64,000 nucleotides of DNA. Source: Nocardia seriolae NBRC 15557. GTDB taxonomy: Bacteria; Actinomycetota; Actinomycetes; Mycobacteriales; Mycobacteriaceae. The stretch covers positions 1 to 64,000 of the forward strand of contig NZ_BJWY01000014.1 in assembly GCF_007990715.1 (NCBI RefSeq). Direction: 5' to 3'. The translations under genes were made by a program, and so were the position numbers. Shown one piece after another: positions 1-9,348 of this stretch (its first letter is position 1; every line of letters begins with the position of its first letter). The notes under the pieces are model-generated. The model was not told where the DNA came from, did not search any database, and saw only the letters and a program-made list of their open reading frames with translations.

Positions 1-32
1 GTACTAGCACACCACATGCGCGGTGCGGCGCG

Positions 33-722
33 CTAGCGGACGCCGTCGGCCCAGTTGTCGCCGTGTTCGTGGCGCAGGTGTTCGGCGAGGATGGCGGCCT
101 GGGAGCGGCGGGCCAGGCCGAGTTTGGCCAGCAGGGCGGAGACGTAGTTGCGGACTGTTTTTTCGGAGAGGTAGATCTTGCCCGCGATTTCCTTGTTGGA
201 CAGGCCCTGGCCGATGTGGAGGAGGATCTGCTTTTCGCGTTCGGTGAGGTCTACGTCGGCCAGAGGGTTGGCGGGGGTGCGCTGTTGGAGGCGTTCGGTG
301 ACCTCGGCGGCGGTGCGGGGGTCGATGAGGGTTTCGCCGGAGGCCACGCGGCGGATGGCGTCGATGAGCTGGGGGCCGCGGAGTTGTTTGAGGACATAGC
401 CTTTGGCGCCGGCCAGGACCGCGCCGAGCAGGGCCTCGTCGTCGGAGAACGAGGTCAGCATGAGGACGTTGAGGCCGGGCATCTCCGACATCAGGTCGCG
501 GCAGACCGTGACGCCGTCGCCGTCCTCGAGGCGGACGTCGAGGACCGCCACGTCGGGGCAGACGGCGGGGACGCGGCGCAAGGCCTCGGCGGCGGAGCCC
601 GCCTCACCAGCCACCTCGATGTCGCCCTCGGCTTCCAGCAGGTCCTGGAGGCCGCGGCGCACGATCTCGTGGTCGTCGAGTAGGAAGACTCGGATTTTGT
701 CTGAGTTGTCCACGGTGATCAT
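33..722 (-). CDS. devR: DevR/DosR-like LuxR-family response regulator
   Basis: Two-component response regulator of the NarL/LuxR class. Counting from the ATG at 722, the receiver domain covers about residues 9-125, with acidic residues DD at 16-17, phospho-acceptor Asp62 in VAVLDVRL, the switch Thr in LMLTSFSDD and the Lys in YVLKQL. A LuxR-type helix-turn-helix follows (LTEREKQILLHIGQGLSNKE, then LSEKTVRNYVS). By eye it is close to M. tuberculosis DosR/DevR, including GEAGSAAEA and AKLGLARRSQAA. An upstream GTG at 761 adds 13 unconserved residues, so 722 is preferred. It lies downstream of pflBA on the same strand, and a DevS-like kinase starts across the pflB promoter region. I infer the pair senses hypoxia or redox state and controls pflBA. 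Cognate pairing is inferred from proximity. Confidence 0.88.
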   Translation of the reverse strand: MITVDNSDKIRVFLLDDHEIVRRGLQDLLEAEGDIEVAGEAGSAAEALRRVPAVCPDVAVLDVRLEDGDGVTVCRDLMSEMPGLNVLMLTSFSDDEALLGAVLAGAKGYVLKQLRGPQLIDAIRRVASGETLIDPRTAAEVTERLQQRTPANPLADVDLTEREKQILLHIGQGLSNKEIAGKIYLSEKTVRNYVSALLAKLGLARRSQAAILAEHLRHEHGDNWADGVR

Positions 723-758
723 CCTCGCAGGTGGTCGGGTCGGATCGACGTAGGGGAG

Positions 759-798
759 CACGGCGGGTGGCGGTCCGAAACCTCCGCCACCCGCCGTG
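759..798. terminator. Strong hairpin between pflA and devR
   Basis: Perfect 15-bp arms (759-773 and 784-798) around a 10-nt loop lie between the pflA stop and the devR start. No clear T-run follows on the minus strand. It may end or attenuate pflBA transcripts before devR, or protect an mRNA end. Confidence 0.5.
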
Positions 799-832
799 TA
801 TTTCCCCTGTTCCTTGTCCCCGACAAGGTCTT

Positions 833-1639
833 CTAGTAGGCCGTCAGTCCTGCGGCCCGGAATACGTCTCGCGCCTCTTCGACCTGTTCAGCGGTCGGTG
901 TCGGGGTGTCGGCGAGCACGAAACGACGGTTGAGCGCCTCCCACTTGGACTGGCCCAGCGTGTGGAACGGAAGCACGTCCACGCGCTCGATATTGCCCAG
1001 GCCGCCGGCGAATCCGGCCACCGCGCCGATCTCCTCGATCGCGTCGGTGAGCCCGGGCACCAGCACGTAGCGCAGCCACACCCGCTTGCCGCGCTTGGCC
1101 AGCTTGGTGGCGAAATCGAGGGTGGGCCGCAGTTCGCGGGAGGTCAGGCGGCGGTAGGTCTCGGGCTGTCCGGCCTTGATATCCAGCAGCACCAGGTCCG
1201 TGGCCGCGAGCAGCCGATCGGAGGCAAGGCGCCCCAGGTAGCCGGAGGTATCGAGGGCGGTGGACAGTCCGAGACCTTGGAACCCCTCCAGCAGCGAGGT
1301 CGCAAACTGAGGCTGCTGCATGGGTTCCCCGCCGCTGATGGTTGCGCCGCCGCCTGCGGCACGGATGAACGGCACGTATTTGGCCGCCTCGGTGAGCACA
1401 TCGTCGACACTCATCGGAGTTCCGTTGCTGCGCAACCAAGTATCGGGGTTCTGGCAGTAGAGGCATCGGAGGGGGCAGCCGCTGAGGAAGGTCACGAAGC
1501 GGGTGCCCGGGCCGTCCACTCCGGTGGAGATGTCCCAGGAGTGAACGGTTCCGGTGGTCGAGCTGTCATCGGAGCTTTTTGCCTGACCGAAAGGATCGCC
1601 GACACCGAGACTCGGCTGGGGGAGAAGCACGGTGGTCAT
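833..1639 (-). CDS. pflA: Pyruvate formate-lyase activating enzyme (radical SAM)
   Basis: A 268-residue radical SAM glycyl-radical activase. It uses a 4Fe-4S cluster and SAM to install the glycyl radical on PflB under anaerobic conditions. The signature CxxxCxxC is visible as GCPLRCLYCQNPDTW (Cys55, Cys59, Cys62), followed by the GGEP motif (ISGGEPMQQ) that contacts SAM. The length is slightly above the usual 245-260 because of an N-terminal extension of about 30 residues. It starts 35 nt after the pflB stop with an AAAGGG-type ribosome site before ATG 1639, so it is co-transcribed with pflB. There are no signs of decay. Confidence 0.95.
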   Translation of the reverse strand: MTTVLLPQPSLGVGDPFGQAKSSDDSSTTGTVHSWDISTGVDGPGTRFVTFLSGCPLRCLYCQNPDTWLRSNGTPMSVDDVLTEAAKYVPFIRAAGGGATISGGEPMQQPQFATSLLEGFQGLGLSTALDTSGYLGRLASDRLLAATDLVLLDIKAGQPETYRRLTSRELRPTLDFATKLAKRGKRVWLRYVLVPGLTDAIEEIGAVAGFAGGLGNIERVDVLPFHTLGQSKWEALNRRFVLADTPTPTAEQVEEARDVFRAAGLTAY

Positions 1640-1674
1640 TCTGTTTCACCCTTTCTCGATGTCGGCGGCGCGAT

Positions 1675-3927
1675 CTACAGGCTCGCGTGGAAGGTGCGGT
1701 TGATGACGTCGAGCTGCTGCTCCCGGGTCAGGCGAACGAAGTTCACCGCGTAGCCCGAGACGCGAATCGTCAACTGCGGGTAGTTCTCCGGGTGCTCCAT
1801 GGCGTCGAGCAGCGTGTCCTGGTTGAGAACATTGACGTTCATGTGGAACCCGTTGGTGGCGATGTAGCCGTCCAGCACGCCCACCAGGTTGGTGATGCGC
1901 TCGTCGGCGCTGCGGCCCAGACCCTGCGGCGTCACCGTGGTGGTGAGCGAAATGCCGTCCGTCGCATGCTCGTAGGGCAGCTTGGCGACCGACATGGCCG
2001 AGGCCACGATGCCGTGGGTGTCGCGGCCGTTCATCGGGTTGGCGCCCGGCGAGAACGGCTCGCCCGCGCGGCGACCGTCGGGGGTGTTGCCGGTCTTCTT
2101 GCCGTACACCACATTCGAGGTGATGGTCAGCACCGACTGGGTGTGCTCGGCATTGCGGTAGGTCGGGTACATGCGGACCTTCTGCATGAACCGCTCCACC
2201 AGTTCGGCGGCAATGGAATCGACGCGGTCGTCATTGTTGCCGTACTTGGGGAAATCGCCCTCGATCACGTAGTCGGTGGCCAGGCCGGTCTCGTCGCGCA
2301 CCGGGGTCACCTTGGCGTACTTGATGGCCGACAGCGAGTCGGCGGCGACGGCCAGACCGGCGATACCGCAGGCCATGGTGCGGCGAATATCCAAGTCGTG
2401 CAACGCCATTTCGATGCGCTCGTAGGCGTACTTGTCGTGCATGTAGTGAATCACGTTGAGCGCGTGCACATACGTCTTGGCCAGCCAGTCCATCAGCTTG
2501 TCCAGCGCGGCGTCGACCTCCGCGTAGTCGAGCACCTCGGAGGTGATGGGCTCGAAGCCGCGAGCCACGACCTTGCCCTTCTTCTCGTCGCGCCCGCCGT
2601 TGATGGCATACAGCAGCGTCTTGGCGAGATTGACGCGCGCGCCGAAGAACTGCATCTGCTTGCCGACCTCCATGGCCGAGACACAGCAGGCGATGGCGGT
2701 GTCGTCCCCGAAGCGCGGCCGCATCAGCTCATCGGACTCGTACTGGATGGAGCTGGTGTCGATGGACACCTTGGCGCAGAACCGCTTGAAGCCCTCCGGC
2801 ATGGCCGGCGACCAGAACACGGTCAGGTTCGGCTCGGGGGCCGGGCCCAGGTTGTAGAGGGTCTGCAGGTAGCGGAAGCTGGTGCGGGTCACCAGCGGAC
2901 GCCCGTCCACACCGATGCCGCCGATGGATTCGGTCACCCAGGTCGGGTCGCCGGAGAACAGCTCGTCGTATTCCGGGGTGCGCAGGAAGCGGACGATGCG
3001 CAGCTTGATCACGAAGTCGTCGACCAGTTCCTGGGCGCGCTCCTCGGTGATCAGGCCCTCGGCCAGGTCACGCTCGAGGTAGATGTCCACGAAGTTCGCG
3101 GTCCGGCCCAGCGACATGGCCGCGCCGTTCTGCTCCTTCACCGCGGCCAGGTACGCGAAGTACAGCCACTGGATGGCCTCCTGGCCATTGCTCGCGGGCT
3201 TGGAGAGATCGAAGCCGTAGGACGCGGCCATCTCCTTCAGCTCGCCCAGCGCGCGGATCTGCTCGCGGACTTCCTCACGGCGGCGGATGGTTTCGTCATC
3301 GGCCCACAGATCCTCGAGCGCGAGGTGGTCGGCCTTCTTGCCCTCGATGAGCTTGTCCACGCCGTAGAGGGCGACGCGGCGGTAGTCGCCGATGATGCGG
3401 CCGCGGCCGTAGGCGTCCGGCAGGCCGGTCACGATGCCCGCGCTGCGGGCCGCGCGAATGTCGGCGGTGTAGGCGTCGAAAACGCCGTCATTGTGGGTCT
3501 TGCGGTACTTGGTGAAGATCTCCGCGACGCTCGGATCCTCCTCCACGCCGTACGCGGCGAGGCTGGTCTGCACCATGCGGTAGCCGCCGTAGGGCATGAT
3601 GGCCCGCTTCAGAGGCGCATCGGTCTGCAGTCCGACGATGAGCTCGTGGTCCTCGTCGATGTAGCCCGGCTGGTGCGCGGTGATGGTGGAGGGGGTGTGC
3701 TGGTCCACGTCGTAGATGCCGCGCTCGCGCTCGGCGGGGAACATGGCGCTCAGCTTGGCCCAGATGCCCAGGGTGCGGGCGGTGGGACCGGCCAGGAAGC
3801 TGCCGTCGCCCTCGTAGGGCGTGTAGTTCTGCTGAATGAAATCGCGCACGTCGATGGCGTCCCGCCACAGGCCGCCTTTAAAACCGGTCCAGGCTTCGGT
3901 GCGCGGTTCGGTTCCGATCATCGTCAT
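1675..3927 (-). CDS. pflB: Formate C-acetyltransferase (pyruvate formate-lyase)
   Basis: A 750-residue glycyl-radical enzyme that converts pyruvate and CoA to acetyl-CoA and formate, normal length for the family. The catalytic adjacent cysteines are Cys414-Cys415 ([10 protein letters not shown]). The glycyl-radical site is Gly725 in RVSGYAVNF, 26 residues from the C-terminus. AGGAGT lies just upstream of ATG 3927. First gene of pflBA. A DosR-like box lies 66-79 nt upstream of its start. An oxygen-sensitive pyruvate formate-lyase in an organism usually treated as strictly aerobic, flanked by a DevRS-like system, suggests fermentative survival in hypoxia. The formate could feed the FdhF-like enzyme near 20 kb, though that link is inference. 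Confidence 0.97.
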   Translation of the reverse strand: MTMIGTEPRTEAWTGFKGGLWRDAIDVRDFIQQNYTPYEGDGSFLAGPTARTLGIWAKLSAMFPAERERGIYDVDQHTPSTITAHQPGYIDEDHELIVGLQTDAPLKRAIMPYGGYRMVQTSLAAYGVEEDPSVAEIFTKYRKTHNDGVFDAYTADIRAARSAGIVTGLPDAYGRGRIIGDYRRVALYGVDKLIEGKKADHLALEDLWADDETIRRREEVREQIRALGELKEMAASYGFDLSKPASNGQEAIQWLYFAYLAAVKEQNGAAMSLGRTANFVDIYLERDLAEGLITEERAQELVDDFVIKLRIVRFLRTPEYDELFSGDPTWVTESIGGIGVDGRPLVTRTSFRYLQTLYNLGPAPEPNLTVFWSPAMPEGFKRFCAKVSIDTSSIQYESDELMRPRFGDDTAIACCVSAMEVGKQMQFFGARVNLAKTLLYAINGGRDEKKGKVVARGFEPITSEVLDYAEVDAALDKLMDWLAKTYVHALNVIHYMHDKYAYERIEMALHDLDIRRTMACGIAGLAVAADSLSAIKYAKVTPVRDETGLATDYVIEGDFPKYGNNDDRVDSIAAELVERFMQKVRMYPTYRNAEHTQSVLTITSNVVYGKKTGNTPDGRRAGEPFSPGANPMNGRDTHGIVASAMSVAKLPYEHATDGISLTTTVTPQGLGRSADERITNLVGVLDGYIATNGFHMNVNVLNQDTLLDAMEHPENYPQLTIRVSGYAVNFVRLTREQQLDVINRTFHASL

Positions 3928-3992
3928 TGTGTGACTCCTAAATCAGCCGAATGGTCTGATTACAGACTTCTCCCCGGCGACACCCGGTCCCA

Positions 3993-4006
3993 GAGACAAA
4001 TGTCCC
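3993..4006. promoter_or_regulatory. DosR-type operator between pflB and the sensor kinase gene
   Basis: Read on the minus strand the 14 bases are GGGACATTTGTCTC. The published core for M. tuberculosis DosR is GGGACTWWAGTCCC, so the GGAC half, the 4-nt spacer length and the GTC half match, with one outer mismatch (GTCTC for GTCCC). It sits 66-79 nt upstream of the pflB ATG and 28-41 nt upstream of the kinase ATG, so one site could serve both divergent promoters. Confidence 0.6.
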
Positions 4007-4033
4007 CATGTTGCTGGTCGGTAGCCTTTTGTC

Positions 4034-5248
4034 ATGCCCGAAGAGCCGTGGAGTGTCGTACCGGATGAGCTGCGGGAGCTGACCGCCCCGGAGGAACGAC
4101 TGCACGACCTGGTCGAAGCCGTCTACACGGTGGTCTCCGAGCTGGACGTGGATCGGGTGCTACAGCAACTGGTGACCGCGGCGGTCCGGCTGGTGGACGC
4201 GGAGTACGGCGCGCTGGGCCTGCTCGAACCGGAGAGCGGGAGCGGTGAGCGGCGGCTCGCGCAATTCGTGCCGGTCGGAATGAATGAGGCGACCATCCAG
4301 CGAATCGGGCACTGGCCGCGCGGCGAGGGCGTGCTCGGCGCGGTGCTGTCCGGAGATTCGGCGCTGCGCCTGGACGATCTCACCCGGCATCCGGCCTTCC
4401 GCGGCTGGCCCGCGGGTCATCCGCCCATGCACAGCTTCCTCGGGGTGCCGGTCCGCATGCGCGACACCATCCTCGGCGACCTCTATCTCGCGAACAAGCG
4501 CGGCGGCGGCCCCTTCACCGACGAGGACGAGCGGATCATCGACGCGCTCGGCGTGATCGCGGCGGTGAAGATCATCAATGTCCGCATGTACGACCAGGTG
4601 CAGCGCGATACCGTCCGCCGCCAACAGGATTCGGCCAAGATCGCCGTCATGGAGGACCGCGACCGCATCGCGCGCGATCTGCACGACTCGGTCATCCAGC
4701 GCATCTACGCCTCGGGCCTGGCCTTGCAGGGCGCGCTGCGCATGCACCCCACCCCCGATGTCGCCGACCGCCTGGAACGGGTGGTGGCCGACCTGGACGA
4801 CACCATCCAGGACATTCGCGGCACCATCTTCTCGCTCCAGTCCACCTCCGGCGGGCAGGGCGGATTGCAAAGCGAGATAAGCGAATTGGTGACGCGGGCC
4901 GCCCGCCACCTCGGCTTCACCCCGGCCCTGCGCCAGAAGGGACCGATCGAAGCCGTGGTCCCGCCCGACACCGCCCGCCAGGCGATGGCGGTACTGCGCG
5001 AATCACTCTCGAACGTGGTCCGCCACGCCGACGCCACCCGCATCGACGTGGCCGTCACCGCCGCCCGCGGCGAACTCCGGATCTCGGTGGCCGACAACGG
5101 AATCGGCGTCGGCGAGGCACCGCGCCGGGGCGGTCTGCGCAATATCGCCGAACGCGCCACCGAACTCGACGGCGTGGTCGAGATCGGGCTGGGCCTGGAC
5201 GGGCGCGGCACGACCGTGGTCTGGCGGGTACCGATTCCCGGGGCGTGA
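4034..5248 (+). CDS. devS: DevS/DosT-like GAF sensor histidine kinase, single GAF
   Basis: A 404-residue cytosolic histidine kinase. Residues about 20-185 form one GAF domain, closely resembling GAF-A of M. tuberculosis DevS/DosT. His129 in AGHPPMHSFLGVPV lines up by eye with the haem-ligating His149 of DevS (HPPMRTFLGVP). A HisKA_3 dimerisation domain follows with phospho-acceptor His217 (DRIARDLHDSVIQR), then an HATPase domain (ESLSNVVRHADA; ADNGIGVG). It lacks the second GAF domain of DevS/DosT, so it is about 170 residues shorter. It is divergent from pflB with a DosR-like box between. Its likely partner is the response regulator at 33-722. Haem binding is inferred from the alignment. Confidence 0.88.
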   Translation: MPEEPWSVVPDELRELTAPEERLHDLVEAVYTVVSELDVDRVLQQLVTAAVRLVDAEYGALGLLEPESGSGERRLAQFVPVGMNEATIQRIGHWPRGEGVLGAVLSGDSALRLDDLTRHPAFRGWPAGHPPMHSFLGVPVRMRDTILGDLYLANKRGGGPFTDEDERIIDALGVIAAVKIINVRMYDQVQRDTVRRQQDSAKIAVMEDRDRIARDLHDSVIQRIYASGLALQGALRMHPTPDVADRLERVVADLDDTIQDIRGTIFSLQSTSGGQGGLQSEISELVTRAARHLGFTPALRQKGPIEAVVPPDTARQAMAVLRESLSNVVRHADATRIDVAVTAARGELRISVADNGIGVGEAPRRGGLRNIAERATELDGVVEIGLGLDGRGTTVVWRVPIPGA

Positions 5249-5257
5249 CGCCCGACT

Positions 5258-6016
5258 TCAGCTGCCTGGCTGTGGGGCGGCGGGGGTAGGGGCGGTGGTG
5301 GTCTTGTCGGCCCACTTCGTGGTGCCGTCCGGGGAATTCATGGTGGTCAGCAGGTCGATGCCGGAGATGATGAGGGTCGGGCCACCCAGGGCGATGGTGC
5401 CGATGATGCCGCCCGCGGCCGCGCCGGTGGTGAGGCCGGGAATGCAGCCCGCGACCAGGGTGACCACGCAGCCGATGGTGGCGCCGATGGCGGTGCCGAC
5501 GAAGGTGCCGATGCTGGTGGCCAGGCTGAACTGAGTGATGAAGTAGTTCAGGGCGCGGTTGTTCTCCAGCTCCGAGGCAACGGGTTTCACGGCGATGGGC
5601 TGATTGAACGACAGACCGGACGGCTTGTCCGGGGTCAGCGCCAGCACGGTGCCGTCCTTCTGCACCTCGGGCTTGACCGGAATGTCGATGGGGCCCAGAT
5701 GGAATACCAGCGGCAGCGTGAGCAGTACCTTGCCGTCACCGTCTTTCACGTTCACCACGTCGACGGGCTTGACCGGGAGTGCGCCGGGCTCCGGTGCCGC
5801 GGGCGTCCGGGAGAGCTCGAAGGTGCCGCCCTCGAGGGTGGTGACGACCGTCTTGTCCACCAGCTTGGCCGAATACGCCAGGCTCGGCGCGGCCGGTTCG
5901 GGCGCGGCAGCGGGCTGGGCGTTCGCCGGGCCGGTTGCCGGCGATAGCGCGGTTGCCGAGGTGACCAATGCGCCGATCACCAGGGTGGCAGCCGCGGAGA
6001 CAGTGCGGAACTGCAT
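5258..6016 (-). CDS. Exported protein with glycine-rich hydrophobic C-terminal half
   Basis: A 252-residue protein with a clear Sec signal peptide (residues 1 to about 33, ending near PANA). A beta-rich central domain (about 45-140: SAKLVDKTVVTTLEGGTF, then repeated PVKP segments) follows. Residues 160-225 are Gly/Ala/Ile-rich with GxxxG steps (GTFVGTAIGATIG; GAAAGGIIGTIALG), suggesting membrane insertion or oligomerisation. It resembles a family of Nocardia exported proteins of unknown role. I cannot name a function. It converges on the sensor kinase gene with only 9 nt between, so the two ends may interfere transcriptionally. Confidence 0.75.
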   Translation of the reverse strand: MQFRTVSAAATLVIGALVTSATALSPATGPANAQPAAAPEPAAPSLAYSAKLVDKTVVTTLEGGTFELSRTPAAPEPGALPVKPVDVVNVKDGDGKVLLTLPLVFHLGPIDIPVKPEVQKDGTVLALTPDKPSGLSFNQPIAVKPVASELENNRALNYFITQFSLATSIGTFVGTAIGATIGCVVTLVAGCIPGLTTGAAAGGIIGTIALGGPTLIISGIDLLTTMNSPDGTTKWADKTTTAPTPAAPQPGS

Positions 6017-6285
6017 GCGGTATCCAATCAGTCATCAGGTGGGGCCGATCCAAATCCTGGATCTTAATGGAAGACATAGGTGCCGAACAGGTTTCGGCCG
6101 CAAGAGACCACGCGGGAAACTATTCGTCCGATATTCAGGATTAATCCGAAACGTCCGAGTTGCCGCAACGTCGCGCACGATAGCGCCCGAGGTGTGCCCC
6201 CGCGGAAGGATTCGGCAAACTCGATCCCAGGACCCTCCGATACAGCGCCGGCGTCCTGCTCTTCCGCCGCACCCCCGGACCGGAA

Positions 6286-6702
6286 GTGCTGCTCGGCCAC
6301 ATGGGCGGCCCACTGTGGGCCAAGAAGGACACCTCCGCCTGGTCCATCCCCAAGGGCGAATACGACCCCGCCGAGGAGCAACCGCAAGAGGCCGCTCGCC
6401 GCGAATTCGCCGAGGAACTCGGCCTGCCTGTCCCCGACGGCGACTGGATCCACCTCGATGAGGTCGAATACGGTAGCGGCCGGGGCAAGAAACAACTCAC
6501 CGTCTGGGCGGTCGAAGCCGACCTGGACCCAACCCTGATAGTCCCCGGCACCTTCGAAATGGAATGGCCCCCACGCTCGGGCCGCACCGCCGAATTCCCC
6601 GAAATCGACCGAGTCGACTGGTTCGACCTGACCACCGCCGAGGACAAGCTGACCAAAGGCCAACGCCCCTACCTCTCCCGCCTCCGAACCCACCTGGCCT
6701 GA
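6286..6702 (+). CDS. NUDIX hydrolase, true start unclear
   Basis: Small NUDIX pyrophosphohydrolase with the NUDIX box in KGEYDPAEEQPQ then REFAEELGL, and the surrounding family signature (GGPLWAKKD, AWSIPKGEY, FEMEWPPRSGR). Homologues begin a few residues before a first beta-strand like YSAGVLLFRR. That strand is encoded here in frame just upstream (6241-6270), and the frame is open from 6184, but it has no ATG, GTG or TTG until GTG 6286. Starting there would remove the first strand. A GGAAGG sequence lies at 6204-6209. Either a rare start codon is used, the start has mutated, or a base is wrong. Family assignment is firm; substrate is unknown. It converges on pnkp. Confidence 0.75.
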   Translation: MLLGHMGGPLWAKKDTSAWSIPKGEYDPAEEQPQEAARREFAEELGLPVPDGDWIHLDEVEYGSGRGKKQLTVWAVEADLDPTLIVPGTFEMEWPPRSGRTAEFPEIDRVDWFDLTTAEDKLTKGQRPYLSRLRTHLA

Positions 6703-6707
6703 TTCGG

Positions 6708-6764
6708 CGAGTGGCAACTCCTGGAGAGGAATTCGGACAAAACTCCTCCAGGAGTTGCCATTCG
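6708..6764. repeat. Palindromic gene-end element, copy 1 (also convergent terminator)
   Basis: Inverted repeat with 19-nt arms (6708-6726 and 6746-6764, one G-U pair) and a 19-nt loop, between the NUDIX stop and the pnkp stop. The outer arm (CGAGTGGCA) and loop core (GAATTCGGACAAA) recur in a second element at 34695-34751, in the opposite orientation. The inner arm sequence differs but stays paired. Confidence 0.65.
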
Positions 6765-6768
6765 ACGA

Positions 6769-9348
6769 TCAGAGGCGGGGGTCGACGGGCTCGGTTTCGA
6801 GGGCGAGGATGGCGAAGACGGCCTCGTGGACTCGCCAGAGGGGCTCTCGGGCGATGAAGCGGTCCAGAGCCTCCAGGCCCAGGGCGTATTCGCGCAGTGC
6901 CATCGAGCGCTTGCCGCCCAGGCCGCGGCTGCGCAAACGCTGCAGCTGGTCCGGGCGGAGGTACTCCGGGCCGTAGATGATCCGGAGGTATTCCGGGCCA
7001 AGGCATTTCACACCCGGCTGCACCGGTCGGCCGCTGCGGGTGCCGGTGCCTGGCACCAGCGAACCGAGCGGCTTCACCACCATGCCCTCGCCGCCGGCCG
7101 CGGTGAGGGTGGTCCACCAGGCCGTCGCGTCCGCCTCGGCCTCGGGGGAGGCGAGGTCGACCACGCGGCGGCCGGTCGCGGTGAAGAACTCCGGATCCGC
7201 CGCGACCAGGCGGTCGATGCGCTCCAGGTGCCAGTTGTGTTCGCGGACGGCGCAATTCGCGCCGGACGCGGCCAGCAGCTGGAACGGGGCCAGGCGCACG
7301 CCGTCCAGGCCGTCGGTGGGCCAGCAGTAGCGGCCGTAGGCGGTGGTGAAGGCGTCGGCATCCTCCCGGCGCGCGGCGGTGCGCGCCGCGAGATCGCCTG
7401 TATCCAAACCCCTTTCGGCCGCCGCCGCCAGCACCGCGGAGGCGTCCGCGAGCGAGGCTCGCGCCGCCGCGCCGACGACCGCGTACTGGGACCGCAACAG
7501 CCCCAGTGCCTTGGCCGACCACGGCAGCAGTTCGGTGTCCAGCAGCAGCCAGTCGGTGCCCAATTCCTCGAAGAGCCCAGCGGTTTCGGCCGCCGCGCGC
7601 ACCCGGGCCAGCAGGATTTCGGTGCGGGCCGGGTCGTCGAAGAAGGGGCGGCCGGTGCGGGTGTACACCGCGCCGGTGCTGCCGTCCTCGACGCCGAACC
7701 GGTCCCGTGCCGCCGCCGCGGATCGCGAAACCACCACGATCGCACGCGAACCCATGTGCTTCTCCTCGCACACCACGGTGTCCACGCCCTCGGAGCGGTA
7801 GTACTCGAAGGCCTGGGTCGGGTGCTCGAGGTAGCCGTCCAGGGTTGAAGTGGCGCACGGCGACATGGTCGGCGGCAGGTACACCAGCCAGCGCGGGTCC
7901 ACGGCGAAGCGGCTCATCACCTCGAGCGCGGCGCTCGCGGCATCCTCCTGCACGCCGACGCGGCCGAGGTGGCGGGTTTCCACCACGCGGCGGCCCAGCA
8001 CGTCGTCCAGGTCGAGCACGCCCGGATCGCGCTGCACCACGGCCTCGCCGGTGGCGAAGCTCGCGGCCTGGAGCGGGCGCACCGGTTCGAACCAGACCTG
8101 TTCGGCCGCAACCGAAACCGGCTCGCGCTCCGGGTAGCGCAAGGCGGTCAGGCGGCCGCCGAACACCACGCCGGTGTCCAGGCACAGCGTGTTGTTCACC
8201 CACGCCAGCTCGGTCATCGGCGTGTGACCGTAGAGCACCAGCGCCTTGCCGCGGTAGTCGTTGGCCCACGGGTAGCGCACCGGCAGCCCGTATTCGTCGG
8301 TCTCGCCGGTGGATTCGCCGTACATGGCGAACTCGCGCACGCGTCCGGAGGCGCGGCCCTGGTACTCCTCCTTCAGACCGGCGTGCGCCACCACCAGCTG
8401 CCCGCCGTCGAGCACGTAGTGGCTGACCAGGCCTCGCATGAATTCTTGTGCGGCCTTGCGGAACTCGGCGTCCTCGGCCTCGAACTGGGCCAGCGACTCG
8501 GCCAGCCCGTGCGCCACCTTCACGCGGCGGCCGTCCAGGGCGCGCACCAGCTTGAACTCGTGGTTGCCGGTGACGCACAGGGCGTTTCCGGCCGCGACCA
8601 TGCCCATGACCAGCCGGACCACGCCGGGCGTATCGGGGCCGCGGTCGACCAGGTCGCCGACGAACACCGCCGTGCGTCCCTCCGGATGCCGGGCGTCCAC
8701 CGCGCGGCCCGCCGCATCGCGGGCGATGAGGTAGCCGAGCTCGCCCAGCAGCGTCTCCAGTTCGGCGCGGCAGCCGTGCACGTCACCGATCACATCGAAC
8801 GGGCCGGTGCGATCGCTCTTGTCGTTCCACAGCCGCTCGTCCCGGATGGTCGCGGCCTCGATGTCCTCGACCCCGCGCAGCACGTGCACCTTGCGGAAAC
8901 CCTCGCGCTCCAGGAACTTCAGCGAGCGCCGCAGATCGCGCTGGTGGCGGCCCACCACGTGCGGGCCCAGATCGGCGCGATCCACCCGCAGCGCATTGCG
9001 CCGCACGCACTCGGCCTCCGGCACGTCCAGGACGATCGCCACCGGCAGCACGTCGTGCGCCCGCGCCAGTTCCACCAGCGCCTGCCGCGCCTTGGGCTGC
9101 ACATTGGTGGCGTCGATGACGGTCCGCAGCCCGCGCCGCAGGCGCACACCCGCCACGTGGTGCAGCAGCTCGAACGCCTCGTTGGTGACCGACTGATCGG
9201 CCTCGTCGTCGCTCACCAGCCCCCGATAGGCATCGGAGGACAGCACCGCCGTCGACCGGAAGTGCTTGTGCGCGAACGTGGATTTGCCGGAACCGGAGCT
9301 GCCGATCAGTACGACCAGCGACAGCACCGGGATGGACAGCTCAGCCAT
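6769..9348 (-). CDS. pnkp: Polynucleotide kinase-phosphatase-ligase of the bacterial RNA repair system
   Basis: An 859-residue three-domain RNA end-healing and sealing enzyme, the length of characterised Pnkp (about 850-870). The N-terminal 5'-kinase has Walker A GSSGSGKST (residues 16-24). The central metallophosphoesterase (about 183-400) has GDVHGC, GDLVDRGPDT and GNHE and acts as 2',3'-phosphatase. The C-terminal adenylyltransferase has the nucleotidyl Lys530 in EEKHMGSRA. ATG 9348 is chosen because the kinase domain begins there and the preceding codons overlap hen1 in another frame. The start overlaps the hen1 stop by one base (TAATG), indicating translational coupling. Known biochemistry: Pnkp forms a complex with Hen1, repairs RNAs cut by ribotoxins, and its ligase step depends on Hen1. 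Here Pnkp looks intact while hen1 is interrupted. Confidence 0.95.
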   Translation of the reverse strand: MAELSIPVLSLVVLIGSSGSGKSTFAHKHFRSTAVLSSDAYRGLVSDDEADQSVTNEAFELLHHVAGVRLRRGLRTVIDATNVQPKARQALVELARAHDVLPVAIVLDVPEAECVRRNALRVDRADLGPHVVGRHQRDLRRSLKFLEREGFRKVHVLRGVEDIEAATIRDERLWNDKSDRTGPFDVIGDVHGCRAELETLLGELGYLIARDAAGRAVDARHPEGRTAVFVGDLVDRGPDTPGVVRLVMGMVAAGNALCVTGNHEFKLVRALDGRRVKVAHGLAESLAQFEAEDAEFRKAAQEFMRGLVSHYVLDGGQLVVAHAGLKEEYQGRASGRVREFAMYGESTGETDEYGLPVRYPWANDYRGKALVLYGHTPMTELAWVNNTLCLDTGVVFGGRLTALRYPEREPVSVAAEQVWFEPVRPLQAASFATGEAVVQRDPGVLDLDDVLGRRVVETRHLGRVGVQEDAASAALEVMSRFAVDPRWLVYLPPTMSPCATSTLDGYLEHPTQAFEYYRSEGVDTVVCEEKHMGSRAIVVVSRSAAAARDRFGVEDGSTGAVYTRTGRPFFDDPARTEILLARVRAAAETAGLFEELGTDWLLLDTELLPWSAKALGLLRSQYAVVGAAARASLADASAVLAAAAERGLDTGDLAARTAARREDADAFTTAYGRYCWPTDGLDGVRLAPFQLLAASGANCAVREHNWHLERIDRLVAADPEFFTATGRRVVDLASPEAEADATAWWTTLTAAGGEGMVVKPLGSLVPGTGTRSGRPVQPGVKCLGPEYLRIIYGPEYLRPDQLQRLRSRGLGGKRSMALREYALGLEALDRFIAREPLWRVHEAVFAILALETEPVDPRL

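Noticed and set aside
1579..4068. Very long open frames antisense to pflB and to many other genes
   Set aside because: They mirror codon-position GC bias of the real gene on the other strand and show no domain, ribosome site or hydrophobic pattern.
6209..6222. Third copy of the palindromic element loop (GATTCGGCAAACTC)
   Set aside because: The resemblance is partial and no flanking complementary arms exist; it lies in the NUDIX 5' region.
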